From: Haloquadratum sp. J07HQX50
GTDB taxonomy: Archaea; Halobacteriota; Halobacteria; Halobacteriales; Haloferacaceae
Direction: 5' to 3'
Assembly (NCBI GenBank): GCA_000416005.1
Contig: KE356562.1
Location: 693,153-700,367, forward strand
DNA: 7,215 nt
Positions 1 to 5,044 of this stretch are shown here, piece after piece. The first letter of the stretch is position 1, and every line of letters begins with the position of its first letter. The notes under the pieces were generated by a model. The model had not been told where the DNA came from, searched no databases, and saw nothing but the letters and a program-made list of their open reading frames with translations. A program made the position numbers and the translations under genes.

Positions 1-777
1 CAACTGCATCGTCCGCACTAACACTGACCCTGGGCCTAGCTGGGGCGTGACCGATAGAGCGCCTAAAAATGCACCGATAAACGCGAGTCCAACACCAACG
101 GCATATGTCACGACTGAAACACGGCCGGAGTAAAGTGCTGTCTGAATTCGTTCGGGCACCTCAGCCAGGTGTTCATCTATTGCGAGACCTTTATATAATA
201 ATACACTACCTAATAGAGCAGCCAATCCTGCGATTGCCACCGTCGGCGAAAACTGTAAGACCAACACTGGCATGATTAGCAGCGCTGTGCCAAGCGGAAC
301 TAAGAATGTGGTCCGAAGTTCTTCATCAGCAAGAAACTGTTTGAGTAGATAGTATGTCGATTGTATATCGTGCGCTTGGCGGACAACGACTCGGTCGACA
401 GCATCAACTGTGAGGCGGCTTTCAATGACCGGGACGACCTGTTCATCGTTTGCAGAGTCGATCACGACGATTGCAGAGTCAACCCCATAACGGTTGACCA
501 ACGACTCAACTTGTTGAGCTAAACGACGATCGGCATTAACCAATGATTCCCCAGCCCCTGTTACAATCGCGACGACTGGATCAGCCTCACTGTTTTGAAG
601 ATCTCGAGTGACGCGTAGTGCTTCGAGAAGACAATTAATAATAGAGTCTTCGGGATCAACCACTCCGATATCAATGACTAATGACTGGATAGCATCCCAG
701 CCGACGACCGGCATTGAGAGTCCAGATACTTCATCAATACCGCCTGAGCGGTCGACACAAAGCACCAGCGTTGACAC
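1..777 (-). CDS. DUF373 family membrane protein, 3' end cut by window edge
   Basis: Function unknown. The 259 visible residues match what I remember of the archaeal DUF373 family. The N-terminus opens with a beta strand and a VLCVDR motif (residues 4-10), then VVGWDAI (24-30) and DPEDS..NCLLEALRVTRDL (41-60). An alternating soluble alpha/beta part runs to about residue 155 and includes VVVIDSA-type and VVRQAHDIQSTYYLLKQFLADEEL segments. At least three hydrophobic segments follow (about 157-176, 179-198 and 220-243), so it is a membrane protein with a soluble N-terminal domain. The GTG start gives the family-like opening MSTLVLCVDR; in-frame TTG codons lie further upstream, just after a TAG stop. 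It is on the same strand as the coiled-coil gene, 85 bp away, with its own TATA-like box. The C-terminus lies beyond position 1; I recall roughly 350-400 residues for the full family. Confidence 0.88.
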   Translation of the reverse strand, partial: MSTLVLCVDRSGGIDEVSGLSMPVVGWDAIQSLVIDIGVVDPEDSIINCLLEALRVTRDLQNSEADPVVAIVTGAGESLVNADRRLAQQVESLVNRYGVDSAIVVIDSANDEQVVPVIESRLTVDAVDRVVVRQAHDIQSTYYLLKQFLADEELRTTFLVPLGTALLIMPVLVLQFSPTVAIAGLAALLGSVLLYKGLAIDEHLAEVPERIQTALYSGRVSVVTYAVGVGLAFIGAFLGALSVTPQLGPGSVLVRTMQL

Positions 778-798
778 GTCTAAGCAAATGTCGTTGTC

Positions 799-807
799 AA
801 TAATAAT
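799..807 (-). promoter_or_regulatory. TATA-like box for the DUF373 gene
   Basis: ATTATTATT on the minus strand spans -30 to -22 relative to the GTG start. That is the usual distance of an archaeal TATA box from a transcription start that coincides with the start codon. No Shine-Dalgarno sequence precedes the GTG, so a leaderless transcript is likely. This is position and composition evidence only. Confidence 0.5.
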
Positions 808-862
808 GCTCTCGGTCAAATTCAACTACCTGAGCATGCCCGCGTATGACGTACGTTGGCTG

Positions 863-1786
863 TTATAGCAGGCCTGTCTTCTGCAATTTCATCAGATCCT
901 CGGTATCGAGTGTTTCGCCTTCTTTGAATTTCTGATATATTTCTTCGGCCTCTTCCTTGGCCGCCTCACGCTCTTCTGCGCGTTCATCCTCGCGTTCTTG
1001 CTCTTCTTCCTTATCAAGTTCGCGCAGGCGTTTTTGAACACGGACAAAGTCTTCGTGATGTGCGTCCGCTGCTTCCTGTGCTTCGACAAAGAGTTCGTGC
1101 ATCGCATCCGCTTCATCGCGAATATCATCAGCTTCGCGATATGCCTCAATCATCTGGTTGTGATGCTCCTGTGCATCGTCAGCCAGTTCGGTCACCTTCT
1201 GATGATGTTGTGAGGCTTCCGAGCGGACTCTCTCAGCTTCCTCGACGAGTTCTTCAAGTTCGCCGCTATCTTCGACCTTTTCTTTCTTCTCCCGCAGATT
1301 GTCGCGCTTATCCTCTATCTTCTCGATAAGTTCGCGCTCATCTTCAGAGGAAAGAACCTCTGTCTGCTGTCGAAACTCTAATTGCTCAATCTCATCTTCC
1401 AACTCCTCGATGTCTTTTCCATCATCAAGTTCAAGATCCTCTTTGAGCTCCTCAACTTCCTCAAAAAGCTCGTTTGCCTTTGCATTGAGTTCGTTTCGGA
1501 GCTCTTTGTGCTCTTGAACCTGCTCATTGAGTTCGTCGCGCATCTCCCGATGATTTTGAGCTTCGTCGACTTTTTCGCGAGTCTTTGCGTTCAGCTCGTC
1601 GCGCATCGAAGCACGCTCGGAGGCCATCTGGTTCAGCTCGTTTCGCCTGTCACGTAACTGTCCGGCGACTTTGATAAGTTGCCCCTTTGAGTCCCTCTCG
1701 AGTTGATTCTCAGAGAGATCGATATTGTCAGAGTCTTTTAACGGTGCTACGTCGTATGAATTAAGAACTTCCTGTTGCGTTACCAT
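863..1786 (-). CDS. Archaeal coiled-coil protein, COG1340-like, antiparallel helical hairpin
   Basis: Cytoplasmic, highly charged, almost wholly helical protein of 307 residues with no signal peptide or membrane segment. It resembles the archaeal coiled-coil group COG1340, sometimes labelled phosphoserine phosphatase in databases; no phosphatase motif (DxDx[TV]) is visible, so that label should not be carried over. R[DN]ELN recurs at residues 48, 62, 83 and 97. An HH or MH pair recurs at 194, 208, 229 and 243. The two sets have identical 14-21-14 spacing in whole heptads, which fits two helices folded back at about residue 145 (EVLSSEDE). A Glu/Arg-rich stretch (257-282) leads to a tail EIYQKFKEGE.LDTEDLMKLQ (282-302) that looks like the conserved end of the family. 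The ATG start is preceded by a weak GAGGT (1797-1801) and a TATA at 1827-1830. Role unknown; Bfr1-like or chromosome-associated functions are speculation. Confidence 0.85.
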   Translation of the reverse strand: MVTQQEVLNSYDVAPLKDSDNIDLSENQLERDSKGQLIKVAGQLRDRRNELNQMASERASMRDELNAKTREKVDEAQNHREMRDELNEQVQEHKELRNELNAKANELFEEVEELKEDLELDDGKDIEELEDEIEQLEFRQQTEVLSSEDERELIEKIEDKRDNLREKKEKVEDSGELEELVEEAERVRSEASQHHQKVTELADDAQEHHNQMIEAYREADDIRDEADAMHELFVEAQEAADAHHEDFVRVQKRLRELDKEEEQEREDERAEEREAAKEEAEEIYQKFKEGETLDTEDLMKLQKTGLL

Positions 1787-1826
1787 ACGTGGTCAAACCT
1801 CGATACCATATTGGCTCTAAGCGTTC

Positions 1827-1830
1827 TATA
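1827..1830 (-). promoter_or_regulatory. TATA-like core for the coiled-coil gene
   Basis: CTATAGAA on the minus strand puts TATA 41-44 nt upstream of the ATG at 1786. Transcription would start near 1800 with a leader of roughly 15 nt. The perfect palindrome at 1846-1860 sits just upstream of this box. The assignment is tentative because other AT-rich stretches occur nearby. Confidence 0.35.
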
Positions 1831-1845
1831 GGCGAGAATATCGAC

Positions 1846-1860
1846 AGTAATGTCATTACT
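1846..1860. repeat. Perfect 15-bp palindrome, candidate operator
   Basis: AGTAATG-T-CATTACT is a perfect 7-1-7 inverted repeat. It lies 60-74 bp upstream of the coiled-coil ATG, immediately upstream of the likely TATA element. Its size and symmetry suit a dimeric winged-helix or helix-turn-helix regulator, but no regulator gene lies beside it in this window. Confidence 0.5.
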
Positions 1861-1966
1861 CAGCAAATAAATACATGAGTTTGCAAGCGGAATGACGTAC
1901 CTATGGGTAGGTAGTGTGCAATCGTCTGTAAGAGAATTTCCGATCATTCTGCGTGCGATACCGCCT

Positions 1967-1983
1967 GAACGTTAGAAACGTTC
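1967..1983. repeat. Perfect GAACGTT/AACGTTC palindrome
   Basis: GAACGTT, a 3-nt spacer (AGA), then AACGTTC. The same half-site occurs at 2050-2056, where the shared direct repeat is CTGAACGTT (1965-1973 and 2048-2056), and in inverted form at 2935-2941 before the thioesterase gene. It lies just downstream of the minus-strand TATA-like element at 2011-2017, close to where transcription would begin. It could act as an operator or as a small 5' hairpin. Confidence 0.5.
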
Positions 1984-2010
1984 TGGTACTGTAAGGTACA
2001 CTCAGATAGC

Positions 2011-2017
2011 ATATAAA
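2011..2017. promoter_or_regulatory. TATA-like box, readable on both strands
   Basis: ATATAAA on plus and TTTATAT on minus. On the minus strand it matches the archaeal consensus well, and a start near 1988 would transcribe across the palindrome at 1967-1983. On the plus strand a start near 2040 would give the DUF371 gene a leader of about 130 nt containing the stems at 2064-2130. Sequence alone does not decide which strand uses it. Confidence 0.4.
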
Positions 2018-2063
2018 CCCACCGAAATGACGAGTATCTAACCCAATCTGAACGTTTTCTCTG

Positions 2064-2130
2064 CTCGTCCGTGGGGCGAGACTGTTGCGCACGACTCATC
2101 GCTTACGATGGGCTATGATGATGCACAGCA
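2064..2130 (+). promoter_or_regulatory. Candidate structured leader or small RNA: three stems
   Basis: Three stems can be drawn by eye. (1) CTCGTCC 2064-2070 pairs with GGGCGAG 2074-2080, 7 bp with one G-U and a 3-nt loop. (2) CTCATCG 2095-2101 pairs with CGATGGG 2106-2112, 7 bp with one G-U and a CTTA loop. (3) TGTTGCGCA 2083-2091 pairs with TGCACAGCA 2122-2130, 8 of 9 positions, enclosing stem 2 with an internal loop. The block lies between a TATA-like box and the DUF371 ribosome binding site. I recognise no known riboswitch or RNA family. It may be a 5' leader structure or a free RNA; folding energy was not computed. Confidence 0.35.
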
Positions 2131-2157
2131 CTATACCGAGGCTTGCTTGTTTATAGA

Positions 2158-2164
2158 GAGGTGA
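2158..2164 (+). promoter_or_regulatory. Strong Shine-Dalgarno deciding the DUF371 start
   Basis: GAGGTGA matches the archaeal anti-Shine-Dalgarno complement and lies 8 nt before the ATG at 2173. The alternative in-frame GTG at 2161 lies inside this motif, so ATG 2173 is the better start. A Shine-Dalgarno also implies a transcript with a leader starting upstream of 2158, unlike the apparently leaderless genes elsewhere in the window. Confidence 0.7.
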
Positions 2165-2172
2165 CAGAGTGT

Positions 2173-2634
2173 ATGTCTTTTGAGTCATATGAAGAGGTAA
2201 TTACCGCAGAGGGTCATCAAAACGTAACAGCAACTCACAGTAGCACACTCGAGATAACGAGCGACGATTGGCTAACACAAGCAGGAGACTGTATTATTGG
2301 AGTAAACGCTGACCGAGTCCCCGCAGACTTTGACGATGAGTTTGTCCGACAGTGCCAGAGTCGAGCAACCGCGATTGAGGCGCATATTCACGTTGACACC
2401 AGTGAGAATGAGAGCTATGATTGTCTGTTCAAAGGTCGCGGTGATCCTGCTCTCAGTTTCGACAACGAACGGAGCCATGTCGGCCGGACGAGTGAATACG
2501 TTGACGATCGGACCGTATTTGTTGCCAGCTCTGGGGCTGCAGCAGACATAGATGGACGAATAATCGACGCGCTAAGCGCTGGTGCGACACTTACCTGCCG
2601 GTTAAGAGCATACCCCGAGAGACTCTCAGCCTGA
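2173..2634 (+). CDS. DUF371 family protein
   Basis: Small soluble protein of 153 residues in the archaeal DUF371 family, whose function is unknown. Recognisable family blocks from the ATG at 2173 are EVITAEGHQNVTATHSSTLE (residues 8-27), DDWLTQAGDCIIGVNADR (31-48), KGRGDPALSF (87-96), and VGRTSEYVDDRTVFVASSGAA (103-123), followed by a C-terminal helix and strand. There is no signal peptide or membrane segment. The family is usually near 130-150 residues, so this copy looks complete. The open frame reaches back to TTG 2143, but the GAGGTGA site 8 nt before ATG 2173 fixes the start. It is divergent from the coiled-coil gene and followed by a hairpin that begins inside its stop codon. The conserved GDCI and GRG blocks suggest an enzymatic or ligand-binding role, but no reaction can be named. 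Confidence 0.87.
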   Translation: MSFESYEEVITAEGHQNVTATHSSTLEITSDDWLTQAGDCIIGVNADRVPADFDDEFVRQCQSRATAIEAHIHVDTSENESYDCLFKGRGDPALSFDNERSHVGRTSEYVDDRTVFVASSGAAADIDGRIIDALSAGATLTCRLRAYPERLSA

Positions 2635-2658
2635 CGAGTAAGTCGGGTTTTACTCGTC
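2633..2658 (+). terminator. Hairpin overlapping the DUF371 stop codon
   Basis: GACGAGTAA (2633-2641) pairs perfectly with TTACTCGTC (2650-2658), a 9-bp stem with an 8-nt loop. The stem starts at the second base of the TGA stop. No long T tract follows directly, so it is not a classical intrinsic terminator; archaeal termination relies mainly on U-rich runs. It could mark the 3' end or stabilise the mRNA. Confidence 0.5.
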
Positions 2659-2660
2659 TG

Positions 2661-2727
2661 TTGAATAAGGTCAGTATAAATATGATAAAAAATTGGTATA
2701 ATTAACTATTAAATGTTTGTACACTAA
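2661..2727 (+). promoter_or_regulatory. AT-rich promoter block for the small acidic gene
   Basis: A strongly AT-rich stretch with several TATA-like strings (TATAAATAT, TATAATTAA, TATTAAAT). TATTAAAT at 2707-2714 is centred about 31 bp before the ATG at 2742, a suitable place for a leaderless or nearly leaderless start. No Shine-Dalgarno precedes that ATG. Confidence 0.5.
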
Positions 2728-2741
2728 TGCATTGATGGACC

Positions 2742-2894
2742 ATGTGCCACTTTGGAGAATACCCTGACGAATGGGCGTACGACACGGAAGAAAACGAAGA
2801 AACCCTTGCTGAACAAGAAGAGCAGGAGCCGGCGTTCCTTGACGACGAAACAGCTGACGACGTCCGCATCGTGACCGACGGCGGCGACGAGTAG
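2742..2894 (+). CDS. Small acidic protein, 50 residues, function unknown
   Basis: This short gene is read from ATG 2742 to TAG 2894, with a second TAG immediately after. The frame is closed just upstream by TGA at 2733-2735, so this ATG is the only good start. The product begins MCHFGEYPDEWAYD, has 20 Asp/Glu in 50 residues against one Arg, and ends VRIVTDGGDE. That acidity is typical of genuine haloarchaeal cytoplasmic proteins, and the codons end mainly in C or G (GAC, GCG, CTT, GTC, CGC). A promoter-like AT block sits at the expected distance. The Cys-His start and Trp/Tyr cluster could be an interaction or metal site, but two ligands are too few to call a zinc finger. It resembles small haloarchaeal proteins in style; I cannot name a family. 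Confidence 0.72.
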   Translation: MCHFGEYPDEWAYDTEENEETLAEQEEQEPAFLDDETADDVRIVTDGGDE

Positions 2895-2925
2895 TAGACA
2901 TACCTGTCTCTAGTTATCCTCAGTC

Positions 2926-2931
2926 TTTTTT
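2926..2931 (+). terminator. T6 run after the small acidic gene
   Basis: Six consecutive T residues 31 nt after the stop codon of the 50-residue gene and 36 nt before the thioesterase start. Oligo-T tracts of this length end transcription in archaea, so this is the likely terminator of the small gene. There is no clear hairpin beside it. Confidence 0.4.
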
Positions 2932-2967
2932 CCAAACGTTCAAAGGTATATCTCCAAACGACTAGTC

Positions 2968-3420
2968 ATGAGTAGCATCAGCGAGACTTATATTGAAAAC
3001 CGTGAGCGGGTTACCCCAAATAATGTGAATAACCACGGAACTGCGCACGGAGGAAACGTTGCAAGATGGATGGATGAGGTCGGTGCGATGTCTGCGATGC
3101 GACATGCAAACGAGACCTGTGTCACTGCTCGTATTGATGGGTTAGACTTTGAACGACCGATTCCGAAAGGAGATACCTGCGTGATTGAATCCTATGCTTA
3201 TGCGACTGGGACGACCTCAATTCGTGTCCGTCTTCGCGCGTTTCGTGAGAACCCACGAACCGGTGAGCGTGAACGGACGACGGAGTCATATTTTGTCTTT
3301 GTTGCTGTCGATGACTTGATGGAGCCGACGCCGGTCCCTGAATTAACTGTCGAATCTGAGCGATGTAAAGAACTACAGGAAACGGCACTGGACGGAGAGC
3401 GCCTCAACCAGGAATCCTGA
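2968..3420 (+). CDS. Hotdog-fold acyl-CoA thioesterase
   Basis: Soluble 150-residue protein predicted to hydrolyse acyl-CoA thioesters to free acid and CoA in the cytoplasm. The sequence fits the YciA/ACOT group of hotdog thioesterases. The block NNHGTAHGGNVARWMDEVGA (residues 21-40) carries the family's Asn/His-Gly...GG...MDE pattern, with Asp36 in the place of the catalytic acid. It is followed by RHANETCVTARIDGLDFERP (45-64) and PIPKGDTCVIESYAYATGTT, the usual central strands. The substrate (chain length, branched or aromatic) cannot be read. Length is normal for a single hotdog domain, which works as a dimer or higher oligomer. No better in-frame start exists before residue 35. A TATATC at 2947-2952 is rather close to the ATG to be the TATA box. 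The stop overlaps the opposing pilin-like gene by 17 nt. Confidence 0.87.
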   Translation: MSSISETYIENRERVTPNNVNNHGTAHGGNVARWMDEVGAMSAMRHANETCVTARIDGLDFERPIPKGDTCVIESYAYATGTTSIRVRLRAFRENPRTGERERTTESYFVFVAVDDLMEPTPVPELTVESERCKELQETALDGERLNQES

Positions 3421-3928
3421 TAACCACACGCGCATAACTCCGCTCAACGGGAGAAATAACTTCAATGTCGTAGCCAACGGCAATGACTGTCGTCTCGCCA
3501 GCTCGCTCCTGGATAAGGACTCCATCGAGTATAACACAGTCGCCAAATTGCTTGTCAGTCCCTTTCGGACACGTCAAGTGTAGCTGCTGAGGTACCGTCG
3601 CATTCATCTTGATTGATATGCCTCGTCCATTCGCCATTGTTGTCCGCTCAAGTCGTTTGATATCCGGTCTCAGTTGATCCTGTAGGGCTGATACTGCAGT
3701 CAAGCGCTCGGACCATCTAAACTGCCCTGCGTTATCAAACACGTGAGCTGTGGTTGTCACTCTGAGACTGTCGCTCACTGCATCCAAATCCAATACCGGG
3801 TCAGGTGGTGATGCCGTCGCAGATAAGCCAAGTTGTGCGAATGCCACTACCATCGCAAGCAACGCAACAGCAGCAACTCCAGCTGCCATGAGCACAACTT
3901 GGCCGCGATTCGATGAGGCTCCGTTCAT
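3404..3928 (-). CDS. Pilin-like protein with class III signal and CPxGxDxxFGxC motif
   Basis: Last gene of the pilus operon, 174 residues. The N-terminus is a class III signal: a short leader ending Arg8-Gly9, predicted cleavage before Gln10, and a hydrophobic helix from about 11 to 32. The mature part has charged helices (about 48-98) and a C-terminal beta-rich region with Cys120 and Cys131 in CPKGTDKQFGDC, a likely disulfide loop outside the membrane. GVLIQERAGETTVIAVGYDIEV follows at 136-157. I recall haloarchaeal proteins with the same CP.G.D..FG.C and QERVGET blocks beside pilC genes (possibly NCBI DUF7261; not checked). The ATG at 3928 overlaps the previous stop as ATGA. A longer reading from 3958 would put ten extra residues before the leader and is less likely. 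Probably a minor pilin or assembly factor; exact role unknown. Confidence 0.75.
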   Translation of the reverse strand: MNGASSNRGQVVLMAAGVAAVALLAMVVAFAQLGLSATASPPDPVLDLDAVSDSLRVTTTAHVFDNAGQFRWSERLTAVSALQDQLRPDIKRLERTTMANGRGISIKMNATVPQQLHLTCPKGTDKQFGDCVILDGVLIQERAGETTVIAVGYDIEVISPVERSYARVVIRIPG

Positions 3929-4341
3929 ATCCACCACATTTCGAGATGAATTACACACTCCGAGATAACGCGGGTGGCTGTGCCAGTCTCAACAAGGGTG
4001 GGAGGTCGCTCCCCGAGATGAGCTTGCGATATATGTAAGCTTACCCCGACTCCGGTCGGTGCGACCTTTTGTAACTGACGCATAATCTCTGCCCTGTCGC
4101 GTGTAACTGTCGATGTGGTAAGACAGGCATCATTGAGTGAGCTCTGCCCCTCTTCGATTGGAGGTGCTGAGAGCAGTAGTGTGACTGTATCTGATGCATG
4201 TTGATCAAGAACCGCGTCCGACCCCACAGTCGCAGTGGGCGTCCAGACAAACCCAGAAATAACTGCAAGTATCAATAGTACACCAACTCCAGCCTCAATC
4301 AATGCTGTCGCCAGTTGACCACGCTCGCCTCTGTCACTCAT
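3925..4341 (-). CDS. Short pilin-like protein with class III signal and two cysteines
   Basis: 138 residues. It starts MSDRGERGQLATALIEAGVG, giving a class III signal with predicted cleavage after Gly8 and a hydrophobic helix at about 13-33 that contains Glu16. The mature domain has only two cysteines, Cys73 and Cys129, which may form a disulfide outside the membrane. The end EMWWI is strongly hydrophobic. The ATG at 4341 overlaps the upstream gene by 8 nt and has GGAG (4351-4354) 9 nt before it. The frame extends to 4440, but that would place 33 residues before the signal and inside the neighbouring gene. Its position between two other pilin-like genes suggests a minor pilin or priming subunit of the same structure. 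Possibly the family NCBI calls DUF7262; this is from memory and uncertain. Confidence 0.72.
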   Translation of the reverse strand: MSDRGERGQLATALIEAGVGVLLILAVISGFVWTPTATVGSDAVLDQHASDTVTLLLSAPPIEEGQSSLNDACLTTSTVTRDRAEIMRQLQKVAPTGVGVSLHISQAHLGERPPTLVETGTATRVISECVIHLEMWWI

Positions 4342-5044
4342 AACGTCCCACTCCAACGGCGATCCAGCCAGAGCGTTCGATCGTTCGATTCCACTGAAGT
4401 GCAACCTGTCCAGGCCCCCTTTCAACCGTCGTGAACGCAATTTCTATTGGGACCTGTTGTGGTGTCGCTATCTGATAGTGACCAGCCAGTCCGTTCGGGT
4501 TATATCTGATAACGCGGTCCGCAACCCGTATACTCGTGACCGTCTGCCGAGGGGCTGGCTGGATATAGAGACTCACTGTCGTGGGGCGGTCGGTCAACAC
4601 GTAGCGAAATTCGGGGGCATGTCTACGAGAGCCAGATTGTGTAGACGCATCAAACGACATTGTATCAGTCCGCGGAATCGTATCCGAAATTCGAACGCGG
4701 CGGCGAACCATGGCATCCGGAGTCGCCTCAGCGCCGATTAACAACTGCCTATCAACATATACTTGTAGATGGCGCCCAGTCAGAGCCGGAACCATCGCTT
4801 CGAGTTGTTTTCGTGTGATTTTCTCAGTCTGGTCACGATCAAGCGTATTCCTCGATACCGTGTATGGTGCGGATGGCGAAACCATCGCAGTCGCCGTGGC
4901 ATGCGCAATATGTGCGTTCTGCCTGTCAGTATCAGCGCCCGCGAGCGCCTGCTCAGCAACCATCACTCCCGCAGTCGTCGCTGTCGAGATGAGAATGAGA
5001 CCAACAGCGAACCCAATGAGATTCGCCTGTCCTCGGTGACTCAT
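4334..5044 (-). CDS. Pilin-like protein with class III signal, 236 residues
   Basis: The leader MSHRG is followed by QANLIGFAVGLILISTATTA, a textbook class III signal with cleavage expected after Gly5 and a membrane/assembly helix at about 9-31. ALAGAD (33-38) follows the helix. The mature part is mostly beta-strand in appearance with Arg-rich stretches (114-119, RRRVRI) and no cysteine. A segment reading VADRVIRYNPNGLAGHYQI near 173-191 resembles a conserved block in haloarchaeal pilC-linked proteins I remember (perhaps DUF7263; not verified). The start codon overlaps the upstream stop as ATGA, with a G-rich GGGGG (5048-5052) just before it. It is likely a pilus-like subunit on the cell surface; unusually for a haloarchaeal secreted protein it is not strongly acidic. 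Confidence 0.75.
   Translation of the reverse strand: MSHRGQANLIGFAVGLILISTATTAGVMVAEQALAGADTDRQNAHIAHATATAMVSPSAPYTVSRNTLDRDQTEKITRKQLEAMVPALTGRHLQVYVDRQLLIGAEATPDAMVRRRVRISDTIPRTDTMSFDASTQSGSRRHAPEFRYVLTDRPTTVSLYIQPAPRQTVTSIRVADRVIRYNPNGLAGHYQIATPQQVPIEIAFTTVERGPGQVALQWNRTIERSGWIAVGVGRYE

Larger units (their letters stand above)
1787..2172. other. 386-bp gene-free divergent intergenic region
   Basis: This region separates the minus-strand coiled-coil gene from the plus-strand DUF371 gene. It holds a perfect 7-1-7 palindrome (1846-1860), an ACCTA-4-TAGGT inverted repeat (1899-1912), a perfect GAACGTT-3-AACGTTC palindrome (1967-1983), GGTAC twice exactly 10 bp apart (1985-1989 and 1995-1999), a TATA-like box (2011-2017), and a run of RNA-stem-forming sequence (2064-2130). 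A 55-codon minus-strand ORF (1780-1947) is open but not convincing as a gene. No other coding sequence stands out. Confidence 0.7.

Noticed and set aside
608..868. Plus-strand 86-codon frame
   Set aside because: It lies antisense to the DUF373 gene, is rich in Ser/Thr and not acidic, and resembles no family; it is a shadow of the minus-strand gene.
1299..1517. Plus-strand serine-rich frame
   Set aside because: The Ser runs are simply the reverse reading of Glu/Leu codons (GAG, GAA, CTC) in the coiled-coil gene.
1901..2092. Minus-strand 63-codon frame in the intergenic region
   Set aside because: Arg- and Tyr-rich, not acidic, with no matching ribosome site; it crosses the TATA-like box and palindrome, which argues against coding.
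2115..2121. ATGATGA, an exact match to box C of C/D guide RNAs
   Set aside because: No CTGA box D occurs at a usable distance downstream in the same strand, and the bases already fit the internal loop of the drawn stem. A 7-nt match alone is weak.
2150..2155. TTTATA as promoter of the DUF371 gene
   Set aside because: Centred only about 20 bp before the ATG, it would start transcription inside the gene and remove the strong Shine-Dalgarno at 2158-2164.
4341..4440. Upstream extension of the 138-residue pilin-like protein
   Set aside because: It would put 33 residues before a class III leader and lie wholly within the previous gene; ATG 4341 gives a proper short leader.
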